The position numbers and the translations under genes were made by a program. Shown piece after piece: positions 12,331-38,639 of a stretch of 64,000 nt of DNA. The DNA lies in assembly GCA_035771165.1 (NCBI GenBank), contig JAWNZC010000114.1, positions 142,001-206,000 on the forward strand, written 5' to 3'. Numbering within the stretch: the stretch's first letter is position 1; each line of letters starts with the position of its first letter. Source of the stretch: Paragorgia papillata. Lineage: Eukaryota > Cnidaria > Anthozoa > Scleralcyonacea > Coralliidae. The notes under the pieces are model-generated. The model was not told where the DNA came from. It did not search any database and worked only from the letters and a program-made list of their open reading frames with translations.

Positions 12331-13626
12331 GTATTTTAAGTTAAAATACTGGTGTTTTGATATACATGTACAATCTGAAAGGTCTCAACAGTTTTTAGAA
12401 TAAAGTTGTATCAATATTTTAAATTACAAACTTCATTTATACCATGAGTATTATTTTCCAGTATACATGAACATAATACTATTATAATTACTAAATAAAT
12501 AACTATATTCTCACATAATTGCATGGTCTTGTGTGATCTGTAACTGTAATCCAAGATGATGACCATTATATTATTTCTAAAATACAAAAAAGAAAATTCA
12601 TTTTAATAACCCTGAAATTAAGTTATAGTTCACACAAACCAGTCATAATTTCCCACGCAAGCCCTGACACTATTTTCACAAAATGCTTGTGCAAAATGCT
12701 TGCTTGGTGGCCAAAATTTGACTCCTACCTAGTTGTCAGAAATTTTGTGGTTGACAGTAATGTTGGTAAAATATGCTTTACAACACCTTAACTCTTTCCT
12801 GTCCGAATTGGTCTTTAGTATTTTATTCTCTGACTAAATGCCAGATGATTTTATTCACCTCTGGGGAAGCCCTCAGACAGGAATGAGTTAAAGGTTATAT
12901 AACACAGTACACTGTTAGACAATTATGGACTTGAACCCCCCTGTTAAACAGCTCCCACTGTCACCTGACCACTGCTCAGAATATACATTTAATTACAAAC
13001 TTTCTTGTCTGGGCCAAATGCACTCAGTGTAGACTAGCTGTCCTACAGTCCCTTTTAGGGGCTTGGGGATGACGAGAGTGGGAGGCAAGCAGCGAAGCTG
13101 ACCTGAGTGCAGGTGCAGATTCATAAAGTTCGGCCACATTGTTCAGACAACGCACAACTCTCATTGGTTGAAACTTTATTCCATTAACACCTACAGTAAA
13201 CTCGATTTTCTGTTTTGGGATACAGTATTGTGTTGTTTGACATAATGTCAACTGAGCTGGACTTCAATCTTAAAGGCAATGTGGCAAGGCAATCATTATC
13301 AGAAGGATAGAAATTCTAATGACTTGGAGCAAGTTAGCCAAACTTTGTTTCAGTACACTTTGTCTTGTTGGGACAATAAATAAATTTTCCATCAACGTGA
13401 CAGCGTCATGACTACCTTTTGCACCAATTAAATAACAAACAAAAATTTATTTTACAGACATAGCAGATATCATCAACTGCTGAATCTTTCGCTTTTACTG
13501 TGCGTCTACCAGGTTTTGTCAGTGTATTATTTGGCAACTGGCCCATAAAGTCCTAACGTTTTTACAAAGCTCATGATCATGTCCTTCGGTTTTGAGTGAA
13601 GAAATTTGAGAAGAAGTTGACAGCTA

Positions 13627-15846
13627 CAGTACCGCTCCCGAGTAAGGTAACATCGACTCACGAGTAGCGAGTACTCGCGCGTCATAGCGAGTACTCGCTT
13701 CGGCTCGTTACGCGCGAGTACTCGCACTTCTAGCGAAACCAAACATTGGCAAATACTCGCAACTCGCTACTCGCGAGCATTGCGAGTCAGTATGTTCCTA
13801 CAGGATCAGGAAACTACGGGACATTTATATGCCAAAGAACTAATCAAAGCAATCAACTTTACAACGTAATAAATTAAAACGACGAAGGCTTATACAAGTT
13901 TCGTTAGACAACATTTCAATACATTTCAGCGTCCGATGGCGACGGGTGTTTAATATATTGAAGTATAATATGCACTGTTATCGCGCGATGAACAATCTAA
14001 GTTTGACTTCAATTTATGGAAATGATAAAGAAACCAAAGACAAGTTATATGATGATATATGATACCTAGAAACAGTTATTAAATGCACGGCATTTCAATA
14101 TACATCCATATGTTAAAGGATACTCACAGTTTGTCGTTAATGGCGTCGCTCCGTCGCTGACATGCACGTCTTCCAAATTATAGATTTCGACTTTACCTCC
14201 AGTTAAACATCCATATTAAATTTCCATAGTTGGCATTTAGTGTGTATTCAAATGAACGTTTGCTATGAAGTTTTGTGAGAATTACCCAAAACGCTATACA
14301 GTTGTATCCGCACTTGGTCTTGAGCAGTGTTAACGTTCTGCTTCAAAAATTATCGAAGCAACGGCGAGTGAGGTCATCGTTTGACTCGCGAAAAAAAAGC
14401 CAAAACAATTTCGAAATACATAGCATTTTATATAAAAAGGCATTATGATGGCCCGTTGATCAAAAGAAAAACGGACAACAACTCGTTTATTAACCACAAA
14501 TATACAGCGGTGCATGTCTAGTAAGTTTTTCCGTGAATTTTTCCATGCCGCGGCAGCAGCACGGCTTTACCTCATTTGAATTGAGATGTGTCAAGTCGGC
14601 ATGTAATATATATACCATCATGAAGCGCTAGCATTTGTAAAACAAAGACAAGGTGAATTTATCACGCTGAAGCCACAAAGCAATCACGTCAACATTTTAA
14701 TACATTATATACTGATACTAATCAATTCAGTTTGGTTTTTTTAAGTCTTTGTTTTACAAATGCTAGCGCTTTAAGATGGTTACAGCTATAATTCTGAAAC
14801 GAAATTGATCGTTTGGTATTCTGTTGTGATGAAGGTGCTACGTTATAAATATATTACATGCCGACTTGACAATCTCAATTCAAATGAGGTAAAGCCGCCT
14901 CGCCGCATGGAAAAAGTCGCGGAAAAACTTACTAGACATGAACTACTGTATATTTGTGGTTTATAAACGAGTTGTTGTCCGTTTTTCTTTTGATCAACGG
15001 GCCTTCATAATTCCTTTTTATATAAAATGCCATGTATAGTATTTCGAAATTGTTTTGGCTTTTTTTTCGCGAGTCAAACGATGACCTCACTCGCCGTTGC
15101 TTCGATAATTTTTGAAGCAGAACGTAAACACCGCTCAAGACCAAGTGCGGATACAACTGTATAGTGTTTTGGTTAATTCCCGCAAAACTTCATAGCAAAC
15201 GTTCATTTGGATACACACTAAATGCCAACTATGGAAATTTAATATGGATGTTTAACTGGAAATTTAATATGGATGTTTAAAGTAAAGTTGTGATTATTCG
15301 AAATCTATAATTTGGAAGACGTGCATGTCAGCGACGGCATTAACGACAAACTGTGAGTATCTTTAACATATGCATGTATATTGAAATGCCGTGCCTTTAA
15401 TAATTGTTTCTATGTATCATATCATAACTTTTATTTGATTGCTCTATCATTTCCATCAATTGAAGTCAAACTTAATCGATTGTTCATCGCGCGATAACAG
15501 CGCATATTATACTTCAATAACAGTCGTCGCCATCAGACGCTGAAATGTATTGAAATGCTGTCTAACGAAACTTGTATAAGCCTTCGTCGTTTTAATTTAT
15601 TACGTTGTAAAGTTGATTGCTTTGATTAGACTTTCATATACTGTAAATGTCCCGTAGTTTCCTGATCCTATAGGTTATACTGACTCGCAATGCTCGCGAG
15701 TATCGAGTATTTGTCGATATTTGGTTTCGCTAGAAGTGCGAGTACTCGCGCGTAATGAGCGGAAGCGAGTACTCGCTATGACGCGCGAGTACTCGCGCCT
15801 ACTCGCTACTCGCGAGTGGATGTTACCTTACTCGCGAGCGGTACTG
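13627..15846. mobile_element. 2.2-kb fold-back DNA element, ~1-kb inverted arms, TA target duplication
   Basis: The left arm starts CAGTACCGCTC at 13627 and runs to about 14650. The right arm, about 14745-15846, is its reverse complement and ends GAGCGGTACTG. Inner ends are AGCGCTAGCATTTGTAAAAC (14624) and its complement (ending 14770), with a ~95-bp spacer. Both ends are flanked by TA (13625-13626 and 15847-15848), the target of Tc1/mariner-type insertion. The outer ~130 bp of each arm is packed with GCGAGTACTCGC-like palindromes. The right arm has ~75 bp of extra sequence near 14770-14845 and a small duplication near 15255. No transposase frame is present, so it would be non-autonomous. Confidence 0.8.
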
Positions 15847-15955
15847 TACAAGTAGCTAAAAATTAAAAGTGGCAGGTCCACAGGTGAAATATGGTGAAGT
15901 GTCAAAAAGGTGTTGGAAACATGATTAATGCAGCAAGTGCAAAAAACAAACAGTG

Positions 15956-16094
15956 CCGAACTTTATGAATAGAACATCCACAGTCCCTTTTTCCCTTCAG
16001 TCCCTCCCATGCCCGCACTCAGGTTGGCTCATGGCTTCATCGCTTACCTCCCACTCTCGTCATCCCTTTCCCCCAGCCCATAAAAAGGACTGTA
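15956..16094. repeat. Inverted partner of 13043-13133, flanking the fold-back element
   Basis: CCGAACTTTATGAAT at 15956 and ACCTCCCACTCTCGTCATCC near 16050 match the reverse complement of 13043-13133. The two outer copies therefore enclose the 2.2-kb fold-back element as a second, more diverged inverted repeat. A poly-C run follows at about 16281-16300. Confidence 0.6.
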
Positions 16095-17364
16095 GTATAG
16101 TATCAGTGGCATACTGTAACATGACCATTCTGATAGGGAGTTGGGGGTGTACCTTCATTGCCACTAAATATTACCGACTAACTCTGTGCACAATTTTACA
16201 ATCAATTTACCAACCAAGTTATTTCTTATCAATTTATATACCAAATCAAATTTTCCACTACAAAATCTCTGGAGGTGCCCCCCTCCCCCCCCCCCCCCCC
16301 CACACACACACCCTCTCCACCACAGTCACACCCAGGGTACATGTACATGTGATTTGGTGTAATCATTAATTATGGTGGAAATTGTGTAAAGTGGTAGTGT
16401 GGTAAATTAGAGAAAATGTTAATTACCTTAATACATGTATAATGACCATAATTTGACTGGTCCAGATCACACATGTTAAGTCACTGAGTCCAATGTTTGA
16501 GGCTTTCTTAGGGTTATTCTGTAAATTGTTTGTACACAATCAATGAATTGAGACCTTTAAAAAGAAAAAAAGAAACATTATTAAATAACTCGACAACTGA
16601 CTTTAATAAATGACTCTTCTTCTGGCAAAATGCACACGTGCTCTCCAAGCATGCCTTCACAACTCTAGTTTTTAAATCGATGTTTACGTTAAGTAATTAT
16701 TTAGCCTCTTACCTTAAGTTATTCTCCGTCTAGACACACTTGATATATCTTTATTCAAATACTTATCTTTATTCATTTCAGTCGTGTTTCGAATGAATAA
16801 AATCAAGTTAAACATGCACTGCAAGTCTGCAACCTCTGACTCACTCAATAATTGCAACATTCGATTCATTTTACATTTAGCAATTTAATTCATACGCCCA
16901 GCGGTATTACAACTTTCTTCAACAGAAATTGGTGTAATAACTAATCATGTAGGGCCATCCAATTCTCGTACCCATGCCCAATATAAGAAACCTCGGCAGA
17001 TATCGGTCTGCACAATTCTTTACAACATCATATAGCAAGGTTTGCCGGAACGTGAAAGTAGCATATTTCGATTTGTATTTTAAAATGTATTTCAACACAC
17101 TCACTTCCTACACCGCTGCCAAACGTTTACGCATGCGTGAATTTGCTGGAGTGGCCCTGGAATTTTAAACTAAAAAGCATATAACTATAAGGGTGTTGTG
17201 GACGGGTCTGAGAGGTGGAACTTTCTCCCCGGAAGGTTGTGGTTTCGCGCCGCAGATCAGGAAGAACGCCAATCTCGTATCCAGAGCCTTTAAGGTTACT
17301 GTGGACCTTCAAACCAAATTTTTTTTTATTCGCTGAAAGTGAAGCATTTTATGAGCACAGTGCA
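16095..17364. other. No gene seen
   Basis: AT-rich DNA with short open frames of about 60 codons on both strands and no recognisable domain. It contains the poly-C/CA run at 16280-16312. Confidence 0.4.
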
Positions 17365-17516
17365 GTGCAGTACAGTGCAGTACAGTGCAGTACAGTACAG
17401 TGCAGTGCAGTGCAGTGCAGTGCAGTGCAGTGCAGTACAGTGCAGGGCAGGGCAGGGCAGTGCAATGCAGTGCAGTGCAGTGCAGTGCAGTGCAGTGCAG
17501 TACAGTACAGTGCAGT
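17365..17516. repeat. GTGCA pentanucleotide repeat
   Basis: CAGTGCAGTGCAGTACAGTG-type 5-bp units, about 30 copies with GTACA and GGGCA variants. Confidence 0.9.
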
Positions 17517-17599
17517 AAGTTACATTTAAATAGACTTCTGTGTCAAAATAAACTGCGCAAAACCACGCAAAATATTCTTCATTGTGTTGTAAAATAGAT

Positions 17600-17845
17600 C
17601 TTGTTAGTTAGCCAGTATAGTACTTTCAGCTTGGAGAGTAAGTTTTGTTAGTTCTTGCTCTAGAAGCTGTCGTTAGTTAGTATAGTACTTTCAGCTTAAT
17701 TGGAGTTTGTAAAGTTTTGTTAGTTCTCACTCTACAAGTTGTCGTTAGTTAGTATAGTACTTTCAGCTTGGAGTTTGTAAAGTTTTGTTAGTTCTTGCTC
17801 TACAAGCTATCGTTAGTATAGTACTTTCAGCTTGAAGTTTCCCAA
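17600..17845. repeat. ~65-80 bp tandem repeat, four copies
   Basis: TATAGTACTTTCAGCTT recurs at about 17616, 17680, 17752 and 17817, linked by AAGTTTTGTTAGTTCTTGCT and CTACAAGCTGTCGTTAG. Function unknown. Confidence 0.8.
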
Positions 17846-18209
17846 AGTTTTGCGATTTTGTTATTTTTGCCAACAACATTTTGGATGGGCAACAACTAAA
17901 TTGAAGCCATTTGAGCTGTTTGATTTTTTCTTCCTAGATTTTTACCTTACGTATGAATGGTAACTATTGTAATGAACGACTATCCACAGTTTAAGGTAAA
18001 GGTATTTTTAAAAAAAAATCTTAAATTGTTCTCTACTTTGACAGTATTTAGATACCCAATGGCCTTCACTCCTTGATGGAACTAGTTTGTAGAATTAACT
18101 GGGGGAAACTATGGTGTTGATTTTGTGGAGGGAGGAAAACTGGAGAACGCAGTGAAAAATCCTCGAAGCACAGGAGAGAATCAACAACTCTACTCACATG
18201 AAGCTAAGG

Positions 18210-18690
18210 TGGTCACCCATCCAAGTACTAACCCCATTCAACCTGACTTAACTTCAGCGGTGAGAGACAGCGCGCGAAGAGCTTGTGCTAATGTAGGTCA
18301 CCCATCCAAATACTAACTCCATTCAACTTGGCTTAACTTCAGTCGTGAGAGACAGCGCGCGAAGAGCTTGTGCTAATGTAGGTCACCCATCCAAGTACTA
18401 ACTCCATTCAACTTGGCTTAACTTCAGTCGTGAGAGACAGCGCGCGAAGAGCTTGTGCTAATGTAGGTCACCCATCCAAGTACTAACCCCATTCAACTTG
18501 GCTTAACTTCAGTCGTGAGAGGCAGTACACTAACAGCTTGTGCTAATGTAGGTCACCTATCCAAATACCAACCCCATTCAACCTGACTTAACTTCAGCGG
18601 TGAGAGACAGCGCGCGAAGAGCTTGTGCTAATCAAGTAGGTCACCTATCCAAATACTAACCCCATTCAACCTGGCTTAACTTCAGTATTT
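18210..18690 (-). repeat. 5S rRNA-derived tandem array, six ~85-bp units
   Basis: Units start GGTCACCCATCCAAGTACTA at 18210, 18296, 18381, 18466, 18551 and 18639 (the last two begin GGTCACCTATCCAAATAC). On the minus strand each reads GAAGTTAAGCC ... GTTAGTACTTGGATGGGTGACC. This matches the internal promoter half of metazoan 5S rRNA (GAAGCTAAGC ... GTTAGTACTTGGATGGGAGACC). The 5' half of 5S is replaced by GCTCTTCGCGCGCTGTCTCT. It is too short and diverged to be functional 5S rRNA. It resembles the head of a 5S-derived SINE or a pseudogene cluster. Confidence 0.75.
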
Positions 18691-18699
18691 TGTAGTGTC

Positions 18700-19591
18700 C
18701 AACGTTTTTTTGCTGAGGAGTTATTTCGAATAGACGATCTTGCCAATCGATGGCTTCCGTTATTTTTAAGCAGCTTTCCTATATAAAAGCTTTTCCTATA
18801 TAAATTGTGTTATCCATCGGTTTCTATCTAATTAAAGTATAAAAAAGTCCTTAATACAATAATAGAAACTTTTTTCTTGGTAAAAATGCAAGAATATTGC
18901 CCGATATAAAGAATAAAACATAATCCGAAAATCGTCATCATTTGACTTGATATTCAAGTTAAATAACAATGCCTTATCTTGTTTTTTAACTTGAATATCA
19001 AGTTACAAAATGATGGCCTTTTATTCTTTATCTTCTTAAATTGTCGGCTAGATATGGTTTAATCATTATTGCCTGAGATATTTTATGCTTATGCGGGTTT
19101 ATTTTTTTCAGTCAAAAGTGTTCTAGTTCCGGGGGGCGTTTTTCTTGTCGTAGTTTCATGCTCCACTAACTTTCAAAACATGGCGGCGCCGAGGAGTGGA
19201 GGATATGCCTTGCCTTGTTTTATTTACGTAAAGGCAATGGTTATGTTTTATTTTTTTGGATAATTCCGAAGAACTAAGGTTTCTAAGGTACACAAGTTAG
19301 TTTCTATTAAAATAATTAGATCGTTCGCGCTTCCAATGTCAATGTATATTAACAATAGACAATTGTTGTTCGTCAACATCGGGCTTTGCACCCAGGGTCT
19401 CCTCGCCGCTATTACATAAGTCTGATATAGAGATACACGAAGTATTATTTGAAATATTTATGCGTGTCAGCTGAATTCACGGCTCAAATCACAAGGAAGT
19501 TGAGATTTGGAAATTATGTTGACAATAAATGCAGTTTCTTTGACCGATATAGTGCTTGCAGAATTTGAAGTAAGGACTTGATTTTCATAGC
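18700..19591. other. Upstream region of PARG; candidate promoter/5' UTR
   Basis: No coding sequence. It contains a short hairpin (TTGACTTGATATTCAAGTTA near 18950, mirrored near 18990). ACATGGCGGCGCC at about 19179-19191 resembles the YY1 element often found at transcription starts. The PARG start codon lies at 19592. Confidence 0.3.
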
Positions 19592-33786
<14,195 letters not shown>

Positions 33787-33837
33787 GAGCTTGCAGTCCT
33801 TGGTAAAACTTCAAGATATACGGTCATACTCTCGACC

Positions 33838-33968
33838 ACGACAACAACAACAACAGAACAACAACAACAACAACAACAGAACAACATAAACAATAACAAC
33901 AGCATGCAATACCGACAACATTACCACCACCACCTACAACAACAACAGCAACAAATAACGACAACAAA
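33838..33968. repeat. ACA-rich tract in PARG 3' UTR region
   Basis: CAACAACAACAGAACAAC-type triplet repeats just after the PARG stop codon. Confidence 0.8.
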
Positions 33969-34001
33969 TAACAAATTAACTTATTTAAAAAAAGGCTATA
34001 T

Positions 34002-34007
34002 AATAAA
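34002..34007 (+). terminator. Candidate PARG polyadenylation signal
   Basis: AATAAA 216 nt after the stop codon, the first clear hexamer. It lies at the edge of a diverged hairpin repeat (33990-34165), so use is uncertain. Confidence 0.4.
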
Positions 34008-34460
34008 TCTCTTGTTAACCTCGACCGCTTGGTCATTACGAGAAAACATCAGACCTTGGTCTTTTATGTACAGGCCTCGCCCTGCCGTCTCGGTCCGTAC
34101 TGTCAAGACCGCTCGATCTGATAGTTTCCCGTAATGACTGCACTCTTGGTTAATAAGAAGTTATCAACTTGCTGAAAGATGGAAAGGAGGGAAATAAGGT
34201 CCCCGTTTTCACTATACCGGATAGCTTTTTGTACCGGCACGAAGACCTTTCCGCGGTATAATGTGAAATGACTCAGCACGAAACGGCGCAAAAGGCTATT
34301 CGTTACAAGATGGATCTCTTTCAAGATCAGAGGAGCGCCGCATCGTACTGGAACAGGCGTTCTGTGTGTGAACAGAAGGCCTATATATCCGCTGTGATTG
34401 GGTCTAAAGGGTAGCAAGTCACACGCCTATGCCAATCAGATGAACAATAGAGCCACCAAA
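34008..34460. other. Intergenic region between PARG and the Q-rich gene
   Basis: A diverged relative of the hairpin element at 42944 spans about 33990-34165 (CTCGGTCCGTACTGTCAAGA). Nothing else is recognised. Confidence 0.4.
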
Positions 34461-34480
34461 ATTTATAACGATATCGATTA

Positions 34481-34488
34481 TTTATAAT
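34481..34488 (+). promoter_or_regulatory. TATA-like element for the Q-rich gene
   Basis: TTTATAAT at 34481, 57 nt before the chosen ATG, with a second TTTATAAC at 34462. Spacing would put transcription start near 34510 and leave a short 5' UTR, suiting an intronless gene. Confidence 0.4.
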
Positions 34489-34537
34489 CGGATGGAACTT
34501 GAAAATAATAGAAAAACATCTGTGCGGAAATCTGGAA

Positions 34538-35172
34538 ATGAAATTTACAGTTGTTTTTGTTTATTCCGTGCTACTCGTAAACATCGCGATTTTCGCGCGA
34601 AACGTTTGCAGAGTGGATAGATACGCTTCACGGAAAGCTCTAGTCTCTTCCGTCTCTTATATATCGCCGAAAACATTGGCTATTGCTCTTGACGAAGCAA
34701 TTCTTCGCGCGTTCGCTTTGTCGGATAGTAAGCAGATAGGATTTCTTTATCTTCACGATAATGCTGGTGAACTTACGTTTGACAATGTTGAAGTGGGAAG
34801 ATTGTTTGGACAAAACCAGCCTTATCAACAACAACAAGTTCAGGGACCAATGCAACCGCAATTAAATCAACAAACACAAAGTCAATCACAGCTACTCAGT
34901 CAACAACAAATTCAACAACAGCTGAACCAACAACAACAGCAGCTGAACCAACAACAACAGCAACTAAATCAGCAACGAGCAAATGCACAACAAGTAAATC
35001 AACAACAATTAAATGGGCAACAACCGAGTCAACAGCAAATGAATCAAACAGCTCAACAACCGGGTCAAAGGCTTAATCCACAAACGAATCAACAACAACT
35101 TAATCAACAACAACAACAACAACAAACTAATCAACCACAGCAACAACCACCACAACAACAACAACCACCACC

Positions 35173-35203
<31 letters not shown>

Positions 35204-36802
35204 CCACCACCACAGCAACAACCACCACCACGACAACCACAACAACCACCACAACAACAACAACAACCACCACGACAACCACAACAAACTAATCAACCAC
35301 AACAACAACCACAGCAACAACAGACAAATCAACCACAGCAACAACAGACGAATCAACAACAACAACAACAGACAAATCAACAACAACAACAGAATCAGTA
35401 TGTTAAGAATCAACAACAACAGCTAATGAGTCGACAACAAATTAGACAAAGACGGTATGCCCAACATTTAAATCAACATCGATCAAATCCACAACTGCTA
35501 AACCAACAAACGATGAACCAACAAGTGAATCCAGAAAGAAGAAAACAACAAAGATTGAATAAACAACAACAGACGATTAAACAACAACAACAGACCGTTC
35601 GTCATCGACAAAAACAACCAACAATTCAACAAAAACTGAATCAACGACAATTAAATCAACAGCGATTAGATCCACAACTCCTAAAGCAACCAACACCGAA
35701 TCAAGATGTGATTCAAGACGAAAGCCATCAAAGACTAAATAAACAACGACTGACGATTAAACAACCAATTCAACCAAAACAGAATAATATAGAATTTAAT
35801 CAACAACAAAAAATACACCAACAACAACAACACCAACACCACCACCAACAACAACAACAACAACATGTAGAACGATCAAATCCACAAGGGGTTCATCAAC
35901 ATGCGAGTCGACAAGGACCCAATCAACAACGAGTGAATGGACAACAACAACAATCAAATCAACCACAAGCAATGTCAATTAAACAACAAACTATACCCAA
36001 ACAACAACGATCTAGTCAACAACGAACTGACCAACAAACACTGAATAAACTACCAAATCAACAACAACAACAACAACCCCGCGAACTAAAGCTAAATGGG
36101 CAACGAGTGAATCGACACTGGCAACAACAATCAAATCGACCCCAGTTAAAGCAGTTTAAACAACAAACCATACCCAAACAACAACGATTCATTCAACAAC
36201 GAGCTAACCAACAAACACTGAATCAACTGCCAAGTCAACAACATCAGCGCAGCGAACTCAAGCTAAATCAACAACGAGCCGATCAGAGCAAACTCAATCA
36301 ACGACCTAACCAGCAACAATTACCCAATCGACGACACCAAGTTAGTCAACAACAACCGGACGAGCAAGAACAGCGCCTGAACTTAGCCAAGTTGAAAGTT
36401 CAAAATCCATGGCCCAAAGTTCCTACCTATACGAACTTTCTAATAGCTTTACCACGTTTAAACTACAGTAAGAACGGTAGTAGTAACGCCAGCGATACGG
36501 AGCACCAATTGCTGTTAAGATTGGAGGCAATGAGATGTGGATTTAGAGAACGTCATCGCGGATTATGCCCGATCTCCGTCATTCTAGGCACAGTCTTTAC
36601 CCCCTGTCACGGCTTTCACCAAGCAACTAACAGATGCGCTCAAGACTATACTGACGCTAAGAATGTGTTTAAACTTACATGCCCTAACACTGATTTCTAT
36701 TTATATGTTCGTAAACCAAAAGCAGACGGGAATTGGAAGGAAAACAGCGAAGTCTTCGCGAGCAGTGATATTGGAGTCTTGACGCCATATTTTAAACTAT
36801 GA
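34538..36802 (+). CDS. Secreted glutamine-rich protein, unknown function, 754 aa
   Basis: Single open exon from ATG at 34538; the frame extends 13 codons upstream but with no earlier ATG. Residues 1-20 (MKFTVVFVYSVLLVNIAIFA) form a classic signal peptide. About 25-85 is an ordinary-composition domain (ISPKTLAIALDEAILRAF, IGFLYLHDNAGELTF). About 90-640 is extremely rich in Q, N and P: QQLNQQ units, poly-Q, QPPPQQQ blocks, and more basic RQ/KQ segments in its second half. The last ~110 residues form a compact domain with five cysteines (MRCGF, GLCPIS, TPCHGF, NRCAQ, LTCPN), possible N-glycosylation sites (NYS, NGS, NAS) and the end VLTPYFKL. The mixed CAA/CAG codons and varied spacing argue for a selected protein rather than a raw microsatellite. 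I recognise no family. A secreted matrix, mucus or adhesive protein is possible (inference only). Confidence 0.8.
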
Positions 36803-36888
36803 TTTGCTTTCTTCATGGCTTTACTATAGTATAGTGGCGATCGAACTGGTCCCAAAATATTGTCGCGATTCAGTTCCTCCACCTGAAC

Positions 36889-37044
36889 AATTTATTTGAT
36901 GAAATTTCTTGGAAACTTCCTGTTTTGAATTTAATTGGTTCATGGTTTCTGAACAACCAATAAGAAATATGATTATTGGTCAAACACCAATCAAATTCAA
37001 AGTATAGGAAGTTGTTCAACGAACTTCATCAAATGAATTGATCA
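36889..37044. repeat. Inverted repeat downstream of the Q-rich gene
   Basis: TTTGATGAA near 36895 pairs with TTCATCAAA near 37026, and AGGAAGTT with AACTTCCT, giving ~55-bp imperfect arms. Probably a small MITE. No clear AATAAA was found for the Q-rich gene. Confidence 0.55.
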
Positions 37045-37235
37045 GAGTCAGAGCAGATGAATTGCAACAAGGAATATAGCTATTGCCATGACAAAAATAG
37101 TTTAGAATGCGTAAACGTGGACTCTAACAACTTTACGACTGATAATTCAGTTGATCTCAGGAAATGCTTCCCAAAAAGGAAAAAAATAACCGCTTTTGTA
37201 CGCTCTCTAAAAATTGCAATGTATATATGTATGTA

Positions 37236-37783
37236 CAGTGCTGTAAAAGTTACATAATTTTTGTAACTAGTTTCAGTTACAGTTACATCATTAGAAAAGT
37301 AACTAGTTACCGATAAAAGTTACAATGAAAAGAAAGTAACTAGTTACAGTTACAGTTACAAAGTAACTCCAAATATTTTGTAACTAGTTACAAAGTCACA
37401 TTCCTTTGTCCATGTTACTAGAATCAACAAAGAAATTACTGGTTTTTAGAGGCCAGTACCATAATTATGTTTTTACAGCTAAATATAGTTGTCACTAAGC
37501 AGAAATAGTCAAATGTATATAATGTATCTTTATTTTTATATCAAAACCATTTTTTATCAAGAAAGAATGATTTCCTCAACTGAAAATCAGTAACTATAGT
37601 CACATTTTTAAACCAAATATTGTAACTAGTTACAGTTCTTTAAAAAGGCAACTAGTTATAGTTACTTCTTCAAAAAGTAACTAGTTATAGTTACAGTTAC
37701 TTCTTCAGAAAAACTAACTAGTTTCAGTTACAGTTACTTAAAAATGTAACTAGTTACTTGTAACGAAGTTACTCACAGCACTG
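37236..37783. mobile_element. hAT-like MITE, copy 2, with near-perfect 8-bp duplication
   Basis: Complete copy from CAGTGCTGTAAAAG to CACAGCACTG. Flanks are TGTATGTA on the left and TGTATATA on the right (7/8), an 8-bp target duplication as expected for hAT. Confidence 0.75.
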
Positions 37784-38104
37784 TGTATATATATTTACTT
37801 GCATGCTCGCACCTTACCCCGTGGAAGCGCTATCCAGCTGATTAACTCTTTGCTCTGTCAAACGCTAGACAGTTGTCCTTATCAAAGGGCGAGGAGTCTC
37901 TGCAAGCTGCCCAGATGCCAGATGCGCAGTTGTTACTGCGCATATAGTTCATTCTTAGAAATCTGCGCATAGAATTCTAGAAATCGCTCTATATCTATAA
38001 CCAACAAAATCGTTCTTAGTCAAGAGACTATGATGTTTTAATTGCGTGTAATTAATTTAACTATTTAAGTATGAAAAAGGCTCAGACCCTTTTGCTTTTC
38101 CCCA
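37784..38104. repeat. Segmental duplication block, repeated at 45011-45327
   Basis: Begins TGTATATATATTTACTTGCA and contains TACCCCGTGGAAGCGCTATC and CAAAGGGCGAGGAGTCTCTG. It is nearly identical to 45011-45327. With the neighbouring hAT copies and 38640-38800, it forms a duplicated unit in the same orientation about 7.2 kb apart. Confidence 0.85.
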
Positions 38105-38636
38105 TCATAATTTTTGTAACTAGTTACAGTTACATCGTTAGAAAAGTAACTAGTTACCGATAAAAGTTACAATGAAAAGAAAGTAACTAGTTACAGTTAC
38201 AAAGTAACCCCAAATATTTTGTAACTAGTTACAAAGTTACATTCCTTTGTCCGTGTTACTAGAATCAACAAAGAAATTACTGGTTTTTAGATGCCAGTAC
38301 CATAATTATGTTTTTACAGCTAAATGCCTAAATATAGTTCTCACTAAGCAGAAATAGTCAAATGTGTACATAATGTACCTTTATTATTATATCAAAACCA
38401 TTTTTATCAAGAAAGAATGACATCCTTAACTGACTATCAGCAACTATACTAGTCACATTTTTGAACTAAATATTGTAACTAGTTACAGTTCTTTAAAAAA
38501 GTAACTAGTTATAGTTACTTCTTCAAAAAGTAACTAGTTACAGTTACAATTACTTCTTCAGAAAAAGTAACTAGTTTCAGTTACAGTTACTTAAAAATGT
38601 AACTAGTTACTTGTAACGAAGTTACTCACAGCACTG
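38105..38636. mobile_element. hAT-like MITE, copy 3, 5'-truncated; absent from the paralogous block
   Basis: Starts at CATAATTTTTGTAACTAG (the first ~17 bp are missing) and ends CACAGCACTG. The paralogous position near 45328-45335 has only a short unrelated link (AGCAGTTT). Confidence 0.75.
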
Positions 38637-38639
38637 ATT

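Noticed and set aside
18210..18690. Functional 5S rRNA genes
   Set aside because: Only the internal promoter half matches, the units are ~85 bp, and the 5' half of 5S is missing.
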